From: UBA9659 sp965208605
GTDB lineage: Bacteria > Pseudomonadota > Gammaproteobacteria > Pseudomonadales > Azotimanducaceae
Assembly: GCA_965208605.1 (NCBI GenBank)
Contig: OZ242345.1
Span: 372,001 to 436,000, forward strand
Length of the DNA stretch: 64,000 nucleotides
Reading direction: 5' to 3'
In this document: one piece after another, positions 1 to 8,935 of the stretch
Layout: each line of letters begins with the position of its first letter
Numbering within the stretch: position 1 is the stretch's first letter
Notes under the pieces: generated by a model
The model's database searches: none
What the model was told of the DNA's origin: nothing
What the model saw: the letters and a program-made list of their open reading frames with translations, nothing else
Program-made: the position numbers and the translations under genes

Positions 1-10
1 TTTTTCTCAT
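1..10 (-). CDS. First codons of a gene leaving the left edge
   Basis: Only the start is visible: ATG AGA AAA on the minus strand from position 10 leftward. It is preceded by a near-perfect Shine-Dalgarno (AAGGAGGTG, complement of 18-26) with nine bases between AGGAGG and the ATG. The gene follows the acyl-CoA ligase in the same direction after an 82-base gap, so the two may be co-transcribed. Nothing can be said about the product. Confidence 0.5.
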
Positions 11-92
11 ATCGTGGCACCTCCTTGCCCGTTATGAACTCGTAATGTTACGTGTTAAATCCATTGTTGAATAAATCGTTGAACATGTGCCT

Positions 93-1781
93 TCAATCCG
101 CCCGCAGATCCGGGAGCAGGTAGTTATCTTCCTGCAACTGGCTACGAATCATCTTCTTGTCTATCTTGCCGGTTGAGGTCAGGGGTATCTCCGGTACAAA
201 TAGCACATCATCGGGCAGTTGCCACTTGGCAAAACTTGCCGCACAGTGTTCAAGGATCTGCTTTGTTGTCACCTCAGTAGCTTCCGTATCCGCCAGGACC
301 ACCAGTGCAACCGGTCTTTCATCCCACTTAGGATGGGCTTGCGCCACCACCGCGGCCTGCGCCACCCCCGACATAGAGACGATGTGATTTTCCAAATCCA
401 CAGATGAAATCCACTCGCCGCCGGTCTTGATGAGGTCCTTGGAGCGATCGGCAATAATGAGATATTCCTCTGCATCAATCTTGGCAATGTCGCCGGTGAT
501 TAACCAGCCATCTCGAAACTTATCAGGCTGTGGATCCTTATAATACTCAGCGCAGACCCAGGGTCCCCGTATCAGCAGTTCGCCGATAGCTTCTCCGTCG
601 TGCGGTAGGGGTTGCCAGTGTTCATCAAAGATTTCCATTTCCAGCCCCGGCATCAGCAGGCCGGCTTTGGACATATTCTCAAAGACCTGCTCTTTATTCA
701 TTTTAAGGTGGGAACGTTTGGCATGCTGCCGTGCCAGGGTGCCCAGAGGATTGATTTCGGTCATGCCCCAGCCTTGAATCATTTCCACCCCCAGTTCCTC
801 AACATACCAACGAATCAACGACAGGGGCGGGGCGGAACCCCCGCAGGTGAGTCGTTGTAGATGCCTCAGGTCGTACTTGTCCCTTGATTCTATCAGTACC
901 TTTTGTACCCCTTGCCAAATAGTCGGTACGCCGGCGGAGAGCGTCACCGCTTCATCGGCCATGAGTTGCACGAGTTTTTGGGGATCCATAAAACGGTGCG
1001 GCATCACCTGCTTGCAACCCAGCATGGAAGCTGCAAAGGGCAGACCCCAACCCATAGCATGGAACATAGGCACTATGCCGCAGAGGGAATCAGTCGCTGA
1101 GAGAGACATGGCATCGGTCAGGGCAATGGTGAGAGTATGCAGATAGGTGGACCTGTGGGTGTACATCACGCCCTTGGGTTTGCCCGTGGTACCGCTGGTG
1201 TAACACAGGCCCATGGGGGCGTTTTCATCAATTTCCGGGAAAGGATACTGGGTCGGCTGCCCCTTGATGAAATCCTCATAGTCCACCTGCTGCTTAAAGT
1301 CGATTGCTTGTGCTTCACTAGAGTCTTCTTGAGAGCCTTCTTGAGAGCCTTCTTCATCAGAAAAGCGGGCGACAATGAGCAATTCCACCCCCGGCGCCTT
1401 TTCCAGTAGCGGCAAGAGCAGGGGTAGCAGATCTTCATCAGCGACGATTACTCTGTCCCCGGCGTGATTGATGATGTATTCCTGGTCCTTGGCACCAAGC
1501 CGGATATTGAGTGTGTGTAGCACCGCTCCCATAGCCGGTACTGCTTGATACAACTCCAGATGGCGATGGTTGTTCCACATAAAGCTGGCAACCCGGTCGC
1601 CTTCCTTGATGCCGTGTTGTGCCAAGGCGTTGGCTAGTTGCCCGGCTCTTTCCCAGGTTTTTTTAAGAGATTGGCGGTGCCGGCCATTTGCCGTCAGGGT
1701 GACAATCTCTTCATCAGGGGACAAGAGGGCGCCGCGTCCGAGAAGGCGCGATAAGAGTAGCGGAGTTTGTTGCATAGTCAT
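93..1781 (-). CDS. Medium/long-chain fatty-acid--CoA ligase (AMP-forming)
   Basis: A 562-residue member of the ANL adenylating family, predicted to activate a fatty acid with ATP and load it on CoA. Visible motifs are the P-loop YTSGTTGKPKGV (about residue 195), the GWGMTE motif (A5), the GWLITGDIAKID hinge region (A7/A8) and TSTGKIDKK near the C-terminus, which carries the catalytic lysine. Length and motif spacing resemble the AlkK-like medium-chain group; true substrate length cannot be read from sequence. The start is supported by AAGGAG seven bases upstream of the ATG. Around residues 145-157 an acidic low-complexity stretch (EEGSQEGSQEDSSE) comes from a 12-bp in-frame tandem repeat at about 1323-1353, probably a surface-loop insertion. 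Confidence 0.9.
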   Translation of the reverse strand: MTMQQTPLLLSRLLGRGALLSPDEEIVTLTANGRHRQSLKKTWERAGQLANALAQHGIKEGDRVASFMWNNHRHLELYQAVPAMGAVLHTLNIRLGAKDQEYIINHAGDRVIVADEDLLPLLLPLLEKAPGVELLIVARFSDEEGSQEGSQEDSSEAQAIDFKQQVDYEDFIKGQPTQYPFPEIDENAPMGLCYTSGTTGKPKGVMYTHRSTYLHTLTIALTDAMSLSATDSLCGIVPMFHAMGWGLPFAASMLGCKQVMPHRFMDPQKLVQLMADEAVTLSAGVPTIWQGVQKVLIESRDKYDLRHLQRLTCGGSAPPLSLIRWYVEELGVEMIQGWGMTEINPLGTLARQHAKRSHLKMNKEQVFENMSKAGLLMPGLEMEIFDEHWQPLPHDGEAIGELLIRGPWVCAEYYKDPQPDKFRDGWLITGDIAKIDAEEYLIIADRSKDLIKTGGEWISSVDLENHIVSMSGVAQAAVVAQAHPKWDERPVALVVLADTEATEVTTKQILEHCAASFAKWQLPDDVLFVPEIPLTSTGKIDKKMIRSQLQEDNYLLPDLRAD

Positions 1782-1885
1782 CTTGGGTCTCCTTGTTTTG
1801 TGCTTTGTGCTGCTGGTATGTTAATTGTTAAATAGTGGTACAGATAGCCCGCCCTGTCCAGCAACCAGAGCCCAGAGTCCGGAAA

Positions 1886-2794
1886 TCAGGCCCCTGGGAG
1901 GCTTTGTTTTCTCAGAAAGTTCAACTGGCTATGAAAGCGCCAGGTTTCGAGCGTAATAATCAGCAGCGCGACCCAGATTGAGAAGAAGATAATTTGTCGG
2001 TCCAGGCCAAAGGGTTCGTTATACACAAAGACCCCGATAAGCAAGGACAGGGACGGCGCCAGAGACTGGAAGATGCCTTGGATACTGAGCGGTAACCGGG
2101 TCACCGCTACGGCGAAGCAGAGTAGCGGGAGGACGGTCACCAAGCCAGCCATCAGGAGTAGCAGGTCTGTTGTCAGGTCAAGGTTGCCAAATGTCCACTC
2201 AATGGACTGATGAAAAACAAGTAACAGAGTCAAGCTTATGGGCACCATTACAATGACTTCCATGGTCGTCCCGAGCACGGGCGGGATAGCCAGTTGCTTT
2301 CTCAGCAGACTGTAGAGACTAAAACTGAGCGCTATTATCAGTGCCAGCCAAGGCATGGCACCGAAGATAAGCAGTGATATCAGGATCGCGGTTGCCATGA
2401 TGCCGACCGCTAACCATTGCAGCGGGCGCAAGGATTCTTTCAGCACGACTACCCCGAGCAGCACGCTCACCAGGGGGCAGATGAAATAACCGAGGGAGGT
2501 TTCAAGTATCTGTTGATTGAGCACGGCGTAGATAAAAACGAGCCAGTTCACGGTGAGTAGCAGGGCGGTCAATAGCAGAATGAGTAGCTTCTTGGGTGCT
2601 ATCCTGAGCTCCCCTAATTGCCCTTGGAAAGCCAGGATACCGAGTAGCAATATCAGGGACCATAGCGTCCGATGACCTAGTATTTCCCAGGGGGAGATAT
2701 CGCCCAGTAATTTGAAGTAGACCGGGGTGATTCCCCAGAGGATGTAAGCGGTAGTCGCAAAGCTGGCGCCTAATAATGTGTCTCGAGTCAACAT
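1886..2794 (-). CDS. rarD: RarD-type EamA/DMT permease
   Basis: 302 residues, almost entirely hydrophobic with about ten predicted membrane helices, the length and topology of the RarD branch of the drug/metabolite transporter superfamily. The N-terminus (AYILWGITPVYFKLL, then the HRTLWSLILL segment) is characteristic of RarD. It is an inner-membrane permease of unknown substrate; the name comes from a chloramphenicol-sensitivity phenotype and does not define function. No Shine-Dalgarno is apparent before the ATG at 2794. The upstream region, shared with the divergent hydrolase, is filled with a 20-bp tandem repeat. Confidence 0.85.
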   Translation of the reverse strand: MLTRDTLLGASFATTAYILWGITPVYFKLLGDISPWEILGHRTLWSLILLLGILAFQGQLGELRIAPKKLLILLLTALLLTVNWLVFIYAVLNQQILETSLGYFICPLVSVLLGVVVLKESLRPLQWLAVGIMATAILISLLIFGAMPWLALIIALSFSLYSLLRKQLAIPPVLGTTMEVIVMVPISLTLLLVFHQSIEWTFGNLDLTTDLLLLMAGLVTVLPLLCFAVAVTRLPLSIQGIFQSLAPSLSLLIGVFVYNEPFGLDRQIIFFSIWVALLIITLETWRFHSQLNFLRKQSLPGA

Positions 2795-2822
2795 GATGTT
2801 TGTGTCTGGGATCTTGTGTAAT

Positions 2823-2950
2823 GTAATAAAATGTTGTGAGCGGTGATAAAGTGTTGTGTGATGTAATAAAATGCTGTGAGCGGTAATAAAGTCTTGTGAG
2901 CGGTAATAAAATGTTGTGAGCGGTAATAAAGTCTTGTGAGATGCAATAAC
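2823..2950. repeat. 20-bp tandem repeat, about 6.4 copies
   Basis: Six consecutive 20-base units of the type gtaataaaatgttgtgagcg start at 2823, 2843, 2863, 2883, 2903 and 2923, with a partial seventh ending near 2950. Units differ by a few substitutions. The array occupies most of the gap between rarD and the divergent MBL-fold gene, so it lies in or next to both promoter regions. Twenty is not a multiple of three, unlike the repeats found inside genes. Confidence 0.95.
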
Positions 2951-3038
2951 AAGTACTTTAATTGATGAAAGAGCAGTAAGGCAACTTTATAATCTGCAAT
3001 CTACTAAGCTTGATGATGCACAAACCGAGGTATAACCA

Positions 3039-3941
3039 ATGCGCGTATGGAAATGGACTTTATTGATTGTGTTGCTGCTGGTTTTGGGTGCGGGTGGCTT
3101 CGTTGCCTATGAACTCACGCGGCTGGATGTTGAGCAGCTCAGTGAAGATTTACATCTGGTGCGAGGTGCTGGCGGCAATGTGGCAATCCTCAATAGCAGC
3201 GAGGGGGCGGTCGTCGTTGATAGCATGACGTTGAAGTATCAGGGTAAGCGATTGAAAGACCTCGCCGTCTCCCTCACGGGCAAGCCGGTGGTGATGCTTA
3301 TTAACACCCATTACCATTTTGACCATACTCACGGCAATCCGGCATTTAATCCGGGTACTAGAGTAGTCGCTACCGAACGTACCTTGCATCATCTGCAGGT
3401 AACGGATGCAGAGCATTTTGAGGGGGCTGAGGCACTCTTGCCGGGGGAAGTCTTCACCGATACCCGGCGCATCACGCTGGGGGATAAAAATATCACTTTA
3501 CTGCATCCGGGGAGAGGCCATACAGACGGGGACCTGGTGGTTCTGTTTGAGGAGGAGGCACTCCTCCATACCGGCGACCTCTTCTTTAATAAGCATTATC
3601 CTTTTATTGATCTAGAGGGCGGTGGTTCGGTGGATGCCTGGATCAAGACCCTCAGCAGGGTGTTGGAACTTCCTTTTGAGCGAGTGATTCCGGGACATGG
3701 GGAGGTGACGGACCGGCAGGGGCTGCTGCAGTTCCAGACATTCTTGAAGGAAGCATGGGACAGTGTGACCCTGGCCTCGGCAAGCGGCATGAGTCTGGAA
3801 GCGTTGTTGGAGACCAGTGAATTGACTAGCGATGCGGGTTATACCGAGGTTAAACTGGTGATCGGGCTGGGTCTGGATAGGGAGTTCCTACTCCGCACCG
3901 TCTGGCAAGAGGTGCATGCAGAAGTAGAGGCTCGTCCTTAG
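3039..3941 (+). CDS. Membrane-anchored MBL-fold metallohydrolase
   Basis: 300 residues. An N-terminal hydrophobic segment (about 5-26) looks like an uncleaved anchor or signal peptide, placing the catalytic domain in the periplasm. The domain carries the metallo-beta-lactamase metal-binding set: THYHFDHTHGN (HxHxDH), a later histidine in GRGHTDGD, the aspartate of HTGDLFF and the final histidine in IPGHGEVTD. This supports a di-metal hydrolase. Family members hydrolyse thioesters, lactones, phosphodiesters and other substrates, so the reaction is open. I see no reason to call it a resistance beta-lactamase. The stop codon overlaps that of the convergent methyltransferase gene. Confidence 0.85.
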   Translation: MRVWKWTLLIVLLLVLGAGGFVAYELTRLDVEQLSEDLHLVRGAGGNVAILNSSEGAVVVDSMTLKYQGKRLKDLAVSLTGKPVVMLINTHYHFDHTHGNPAFNPGTRVVATERTLHHLQVTDAEHFEGAEALLPGEVFTDTRRITLGDKNITLLHPGRGHTDGDLVVLFEEEALLHTGDLFFNKHYPFIDLEGGGSVDAWIKTLSRVLELPFERVIPGHGEVTDRQGLLQFQTFLKEAWDSVTLASASGMSLEALLETSELTSDAGYTEVKLVIGLGLDREFLLRTVWQEVHAEVEARP

Positions 3942-4552
3942 GGTACGATTAACATATCGCCATTTAAGCACACCGGGCGGCTAATTTTTTTATCAAACAG
4001 CCTTGCCTGAGCAAACTTTTCCAGACATCTATCCGAGAGGGTATGGAAGGGCGGCCGGGAAGGATCAGCAAGGATAATCTGTTTGACGCCCGCTCTTTTA
4101 GCCCGGACCATGAGGTTAAACAATTCGTTTGCCATATCATCCCAGAAGCAAATATCCGCGCCCAGCACCAGGTCAAAACCACTCAAATAGTCCGCTGTCA
4201 GTTGCTTGAAGGAGCGCTTTTCCGCGCTCATTCGAACCCGGTTAATATCAGCATGGAGTTGCAAGTAGGGCAGTACATTCTTGTCAGCATCTATGCCATG
4301 CACCCGACAGCCGAAGTGCTTGGCACAGTACTGCCCCAGTAGCCCCCAGCCACAACCAATTTCCAGTATGCGGGTTCTCCTGGGCAGGGGATGTTTTTTC
4401 AAATAGTCCATGATGAGATAACTGGAGTCCCAGACCCGGTGCCCGTGAATTTCCGCCACATGCCCGGATTTTTTCAGGCTTCGCATTTGTGGATGATTTG
4501 CTTTAAGCACTTTTAAGCCATGGATGCGGTGATGGTTTTTTGTAGTGGTCAT
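3938..4552 (-). CDS. Class I SAM-dependent methyltransferase (Methyltransf_16-like)
   Basis: 204 residues. Motif I (LEIGCGWGLLGQYCA, about residue 63) and the acidic end of strand 2 (GIDAD) form a class I SAM site. The preceding segment HGHRVWDSSYLIMDYL and the later LVLGADICFWDD resemble the protein-lysine/nicotinamide-type group (PF10294), so a protein or small-molecule N-methyltransferase is possible. The substrate is unknown. The 3' end overlaps the convergent hydrolase gene by four bases. It follows the vWA operon in reverse orientation terms only by location (the operon also runs on this strand) and has its own 57-base gap from the vWA gene. Confidence 0.75.
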   Translation of the reverse strand: MTTTKNHHRIHGLKVLKANHPQMRSLKKSGHVAEIHGHRVWDSSYLIMDYLKKHPLPRRTRILEIGCGWGLLGQYCAKHFGCRVHGIDADKNVLPYLQLHADINRVRMSAEKRSFKQLTADYLSGFDLVLGADICFWDDMANELFNLMVRAKRAGVKQIILADPSRPPFHTLSDRCLEKFAQARLFDKKISRPVCLNGDMLIVP

Positions 4553-4609
4553 AGATGATCTTAGGGGTGAGTTGAGGTCAGCGGGGGATTATACATTGAA
4601 ACCCAGAGG

Positions 4610-5620
4610 CTAATAACTGACCCGGTGATCATTCAACCCCACAAAAGTGCCACCGTTACGTTCACACAATATTCTCATCAGCATGGAAAACATGAGACCA
4701 GTGCGCCAATTTTCTGGCGGCAGAGAAAAAATCACCGGGAAGCCAATCGCATGAATCCGCACCAGTCGCTTCCCGCTGGCGTCCACCTTATTGATCCTAT
4801 CCACGGTGGTGATGACCCGCTGAATGGAGTTGCCAGAGAACTCATCACCAAATACATAGAGGCTGATTTTGCGTCCGGGGCGATAAAAGGTATGGATGGC
4901 TTTGGTGATGCCTTCCACCGGGCTTGAATTGGAAAAGGGATGCCAGCTCTCGAGCCGCTCATTGATGGCACTTCGTCGGGCCTGGGTGTCAGGTATCCAG
5001 GCATCGGCGTACTGGGTAAACATATACTCCCCCATATCGTTCATCACCTGTATACCCTTGAGGCGGGGATAGATGGCAAGGGTTTCGGATACTTTTTGGC
5101 GCACCAGGGGCCAGGCATAGGTGACCATGCTGCCAGAGGTATCAATAATAAAGATGACATATTCGCTATCTACCGGCACCCCGCCAATTTTGTTCTCGTC
5201 CTGAGTGCGTTGATAGTCGGCAAGTAGTGCTTTCATCTCATCCGTCAGCGATTGTTTTGCCTGGGCGAGGCGACCTTCAATCAGATTATTGATGCGGGTC
5301 TTGTCCTGCGTCTTTTCATATTCTGCTTCCAGGCTGGACCATTCCGCGTTGTATCGCACCAACTGTTTTTGCTTTTCAACCTGCATATCTTCTTGTCGTA
5401 GCAGGTCGCGCCTGAGGTCTTTGGTGTCCCCTCTCAGGTCAAACAATTCTTCTTGTAGTTGGGCAAGGTATCCTTGTAGATTTTCAATGCTGTCCTCCAG
5501 GATGACCGGCTCAAACACTCGGGTCAGTACCAGCAGCAATATCAAAGCACCAAAGCCGCAGCTAATGACATCCAGGAAGGACAGGCTCACGCCTTCTATT
5601 TCTCGGCGTCGGGTTTTCAT
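4610..5620 (-). CDS. Membrane-anchored coiled-coil vWA protein (second copy)
   Basis: 336 residues. Short basic N-terminus, one membrane helix (about 13-32) containing LSFLDVISCGFGALILL, a long coiled coil (about 42-140), then a von Willebrand A domain with the MIDAS motif DTSGSM (Asp160, Ser162, Ser164). The helix places an Asp (D17) where ExbD/TolR stator helices carry their proton-conducting Asp in LDVVF; the domain would then lie in the periplasm, as in ExbD. It is the last gene of the vWA/ExbB operon and lies 22 bases after its paralogue. Inference: a metal-dependent adhesion or sensor module coupled to the ExbB-like channel encoded upstream. Confidence 0.8.
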   Translation of the reverse strand: MKTRRREIEGVSLSFLDVISCGFGALILLLVLTRVFEPVILEDSIENLQGYLAQLQEELFDLRGDTKDLRRDLLRQEDMQVEKQKQLVRYNAEWSSLEAEYEKTQDKTRINNLIEGRLAQAKQSLTDEMKALLADYQRTQDENKIGGVPVDSEYVIFIIDTSGSMVTYAWPLVRQKVSETLAIYPRLKGIQVMNDMGEYMFTQYADAWIPDTQARRSAINERLESWHPFSNSSPVEGITKAIHTFYRPGRKISLYVFGDEFSGNSIQRVITTVDRINKVDASGKRLVRIHAIGFPVIFSLPPENWRTGLMFSMLMRILCERNGGTFVGLNDHRVSY

Positions 5621-5642
5621 GGGGTCGGCTGAGTAATGCGCA

Positions 5643-6746
5643 TTAGGGCCAGTCCTCCGGTGGCGATAGGAAGGAACCGCCGGTGCTCTGTGCCAGTAGC
5701 CAGTAGTGTGGCGTGGAGAGGGGGTCGCCTTCCATAGGGAAGAGGATCACATTGACGGGGCTTCTAGGCAGGATTCTGCTCAGGAGCGTGACGCTGTCAT
5801 TAAAAAGTTTGACCCTTTCTGAGCTCGTGATAAGCACACGTCGGGGTGGCTTGAGTGCCATGCTGGGCAGGCTGTCCACTATCAAGAAGACATTGTCTGG
5901 CTTGGGATCGAGGTTGCGGGCAAGTTCATAAGCAAGGTGTAGGGAAGTCCCCCCATGCGGAATCATCTGCCTGATATTTTGCAGCACCTTATCGGTATCG
6001 GACTTGTTGATACTACTCAGCCACTTGCCCTGGGTACCATGGATAGCCGGCCTGGCTTCGGCATTAAAGGTGAATAGTTGGAACTGAGCCTCCTTTGGCA
6101 GGTTTGCCAGGACCCACTCCACCGTCTTAATAGCCCGCTGCCACTTGGGGGAAGCCCGCTGTTGAGCGGCGGACAAATTGCGCCGGCGAAGCACATTGAC
6201 TAGCGTCTTATCGAGCATACTTGCCGAGGTATCAAGCAGTATCAACACCTGCTCGCCGCCGACCTTCATGCCGGTGAGATACTGTCGATCACCCTCGCCG
6301 ATAATGGTACGGAGTGAAGTGCCGGTATCGTCATCCGCCTGCGCACTCCCCTCAAGATTAGCGGCTTCCAATTCAAGTTTCTTTAATTCTGATTTCAAGG
6401 ATTCAATGGTGTCTTTCTGACTAGCACCTGCCTGAGTCAACTGGGCTAATTCGGCTTCCAATCTGTTAATCCTTGCTATCAGCCGGCTGAGTAACTCTTC
6501 GGTGGTGATAATTTCATCTTCTTTTTCGGACACTGTATCTTTGAGACTGACGAGATTTTTGGTTTCATTTTTCACCTGCTCTTCAATCCGCATGATTTCC
6601 GCTAGCAGTTGTATATTAAATTCCTGGGAACTGGCTTCCGATGAATGATTGATGACGATGAAGATGAGAATGACCGCCCCAAAACCGCAAGCCATCACAT
6701 CCAGGAAGGACAGGCTAAATTGATTGATTGCCCGCCGCTTAGCCAT
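5643..6746 (-). CDS. Membrane-anchored coiled-coil vWA protein (first copy)
   Basis: 367 residues with the same architecture as its downstream paralogue: basic N-terminus, membrane helix with SLSFLDVMACGFGAVILIF (Asp16 in the ExbD-like position), coiled coil (about 45-130), and a vWA domain with MIDAS DTSASM (Asp172, Ser174, Ser176) plus GGTSLHLA carrying the expected Thr. The usual TDG of the third MIDAS loop is VDSLPS here, still keeping an Asp. It overlaps the actin-like/FHA gene by eight bases, so translation is coupled. The two vWA proteins are divergent enough to be old duplicates and may form a heteromeric stator with the ExbB-like protein. Confidence 0.8.
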   Translation of the reverse strand: MAKRRAINQFSLSFLDVMACGFGAVILIFIVINHSSEASSQEFNIQLLAEIMRIEEQVKNETKNLVSLKDTVSEKEDEIITTEELLSRLIARINRLEAELAQLTQAGASQKDTIESLKSELKKLELEAANLEGSAQADDDTGTSLRTIIGEGDRQYLTGMKVGGEQVLILLDTSASMLDKTLVNVLRRRNLSAAQQRASPKWQRAIKTVEWVLANLPKEAQFQLFTFNAEARPAIHGTQGKWLSSINKSDTDKVLQNIRQMIPHGGTSLHLAYELARNLDPKPDNVFLIVDSLPSMALKPPRRVLITSSERVKLFNDSVTLLSRILPRSPVNVILFPMEGDPLSTPHYWLLAQSTGGSFLSPPEDWP

Positions 6747-8076
6747 CAGCAGGCACCCGTATCAAGAGCAGGGTCTGAGTGCCAATACTGAGTTGGTCCC
6801 CGGGCGCTAAGGACATCGACTGCGCCGGGCTTTTGTCATTCACCCGGATTGCTTTTTTATCGTGACATTCCATCAACAATTCATTATTCCGAAGATAGAG
6901 AGTGCAGACCGGAGCAGCCGGGTCATGCTGGACCCCGGATGACAGGTCCCGCCCCAACTTGAATGACATGCCTATGGGGGTGGCTTGATGCTGCCAGAGA
7001 AGATGCGTAGCGGCCTGCCCTTCATCGGGCTGGTTTTTGGGGCTCTCCGCCGAGCTATTGCCGCTGCCACTGAATTGCAGGATATGGGCCAGTTGATTCT
7101 GAGGGCGGACAATTTCATCTTGCCGTTGCGCCACTGATTCTAGAATTTTTGATTCAGATAAATAGACCAGCTCCAGATTCTTGATGAGGGATAAGGAATC
7201 ATGCAGCCCTGGAAAACCAGCAAAAAGATGGGAAATGAAGAGGCTGGCCGGGGCACCTGCGGGCATTTCCTGGCGGAGCATCTGCACGATCTGTGGATAG
7301 AGGAACGTACAGGCACTGAGCAACGCATCCCGAGATACATTGATGGACTGCTTGCCCTTCTCATGTGTCAGTTCAAAAGGAGTCATGCGACTGGCATCCA
7401 GGTTGCTGATCCAGCCGGGCAGCTTGTCAAACATCTGTTGCTCAGTGGCTGCTTCGTGCAGGGGGTCAAAGCGCGTGGCCTGGACAAACTGCTTAGCGAT
7501 GATGTTTGCCCACCGCTCCCGGAGGTTAGCGAGACCTATGTCAGTGATTGTCCTGGTGTGTTTTTTGACCAGCAGATTCTGATTACTGAGGCGGCTGAGG
7601 GTAATCTGATGTAGCTGTATATCCAGATGCAGCAGGGTAGGCGCAGAAGACAGATCGCATGCGGCGACCAGGGACTGGTCCACCACCCCCGTGATGGGCA
7701 GGGCACATTCTTTTGCCAGACCCAGGAGCAGACCTAGATTTTCCGCCGAATAGTCACCCGGGACACAGAAGATCACCTGCTTGACCTTCTTTTTGATGGG
7801 CTGCCATAGATTTTCCAGATGTGCAAAGGCGAGGTCAGCATGATGCCGGAGGGGTCCACTAGGTTGGGCCAGGGGGGCGGTGTTGAGTTGACTCCAGAAG
7901 CGGTTGTTCGTCCAGCGGGGCAGGAGCCGCACCTTCTGGCTTGCCGCTTCCCCGGTCAGGAGTTGCTGATTATCCAGCAGGGCATAACCCGGGCTGGTTC
8001 TGATGAGTTTATTGCCGACCGCGACCTGCACACCCGCATCGTTGATATTAAATACCGCAAGGGTCTCCGTGGCCAT
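6739..8076 (-). CDS. Actin/Hsp70-like ATPase-fold protein with FHA-like C-terminus
   Basis: 445 residues, no signal or membrane helix, so cytoplasmic. The N-terminal part resembles the actin-like/Hsp70/PilM-FtsA fold: QVIFCVPGDYSAENLGLLLG followed by CALPITGVVDQSLVAA has the pattern of the Hsp70 'VPxxF...A..AGL....EPTAA' region. A C-terminal segment (about 365-442) with KLGRDLSSG, IRVND and LAPGDQLSIG looks like a forkhead-associated domain, which in other proteins binds phosphothreonine. It is translationally coupled to the downstream vWA gene and lies three bases after the ExbB-like gene. A cytoplasmic scaffold or regulator of the channel is a fair inference; ATP binding is not proven from sequence. 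Confidence 0.65.
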   Translation of the reverse strand: MATETLAVFNINDAGVQVAVGNKLIRTSPGYALLDNQQLLTGEAASQKVRLLPRWTNNRFWSQLNTAPLAQPSGPLRHHADLAFAHLENLWQPIKKKVKQVIFCVPGDYSAENLGLLLGLAKECALPITGVVDQSLVAACDLSSAPTLLHLDIQLHQITLSRLSNQNLLVKKHTRTITDIGLANLRERWANIIAKQFVQATRFDPLHEAATEQQMFDKLPGWISNLDASRMTPFELTHEKGKQSINVSRDALLSACTFLYPQIVQMLRQEMPAGAPASLFISHLFAGFPGLHDSLSLIKNLELVYLSESKILESVAQRQDEIVRPQNQLAHILQFSGSGNSSAESPKNQPDEGQAATHLLWQHQATPIGMSFKLGRDLSSGVQHDPAAPVCTLYLRNNELLMECHDKKAIRVNDKSPAQSMSLAPGDQLSIGTQTLLLIRVPADG

Positions 8077-8079
8077 GGC

Positions 8080-8874
8080 TTAGGACTGCAGATGCTGGAT
8101 CAGTCTGGAATCGCAATATTCTTCCGTATCCAGTGCTAGCCGTTCCTGGGCGAGTTGTAACTGGTGCATCAGAAACATAATCAAAATACTGATGAGCAGG
8201 GCTACGAAAGTAGAATTAAACGCCACTCCCAGACTTTGCGTCACCCCGGCGATGTTGCCCTGTACCGCCTGATGGGCTTGGCTCAGTGCCTGACCTATGC
8301 CGCGCACAGTGCCCAGGAAGCCAATGGAGGGTATCGCCCAGCTAATGTACCGAATCATGGAGAGTTCCGAGTCCATCCGCTCGGCTTCTGCTTCGCATAA
8401 GCTACGCACGGCATTGGACACATCCTGGATATTTCTGGTGGAGCGGAAGCGGTGGAGTGCCGTCAAGAGGGCACGGGACAAGAGATAGCTTTGCTCTACT
8501 TCGGGCAAGGACTGAATCGGGCGAGACAGCTCCCGGGTATCCTCAGGGAGAATGCTCGTTCCTTGGCTAGGCGGGATGAGCTCCAGCGTCAGAATGCGCT
8601 TTTCCTGGATGGTCAGCCGTGCCTTGTAGCCCATCAAAGCCATTGCCCAGAACATAAGAATAAAGCAGGATTCCTGTTCAATATCGCGCACTAGAACATA
8701 CACCGATCTTTCCGGTACATATTCGGGATCAATGTTTATCTGGGCCGCCTGCTGTGCCAGGATCACCGTAGCATTGGGTCTAATGATGGACACATAGATG
8801 GCATGCACGATAATCCCCGCAATGATGAGCGAGAAGAACTGATAGATGAATTCAACGGAGAGCTGCTTCTTCAT
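8080..8874 (-). CDS. MotA/TolQ/ExbB-family proton-channel protein
   Basis: 264 residues with membrane helices near residues 10-30, 68-85, 170-190 and 212-238. The C-terminal pair carries the family signature: IPSIGFLGTVRGIGQAL, then GVTQSLGVAFNSTFVALLIS. In ExbB/TolQ/MotA this region forms the pentameric channel that couples proton flow to movement of partner proteins. No classical ExbD or MotB is adjacent; the partners are most likely the two vWA proteins, which have ExbD-like helices. The start is supported by AAGGGA upstream of the ATG at 8874. The gap to the preceding small gene is 61 bases and AT-rich. Confidence 0.88.
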   Translation of the reverse strand: MKKQLSVEFIYQFFSLIIAGIIVHAIYVSIIRPNATVILAQQAAQINIDPEYVPERSVYVLVRDIEQESCFILMFWAMALMGYKARLTIQEKRILTLELIPPSQGTSILPEDTRELSRPIQSLPEVEQSYLLSRALLTALHRFRSTRNIQDVSNAVRSLCEAEAERMDSELSMIRYISWAIPSIGFLGTVRGIGQALSQAHQAVQGNIAGVTQSLGVAFNSTFVALLISILIMFLMHQLQLAQERLALDTEEYCDSRLIQHLQS

Positions 8875-8935
8875 AATTTCCCTTAATTATATTATGTAAC
8901 ATATTGATTATTATAGGTATTTATTAAAACCCTTC

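Noticed and set aside
3039..3941. Metallo-beta-lactamase resistance gene
   Set aside because: Only the general MBL fold and metal motif are present; membrane anchor and overall sequence fit other MBL hydrolases.
8080..8874. Zorya (ZorA) anti-phage component
   Set aside because: ZorA has a long cytoplasmic coiled tail and is followed by an OmpA-domain ZorB; here the protein is short and no OmpA domain or Zor helicase/nuclease is encoded.
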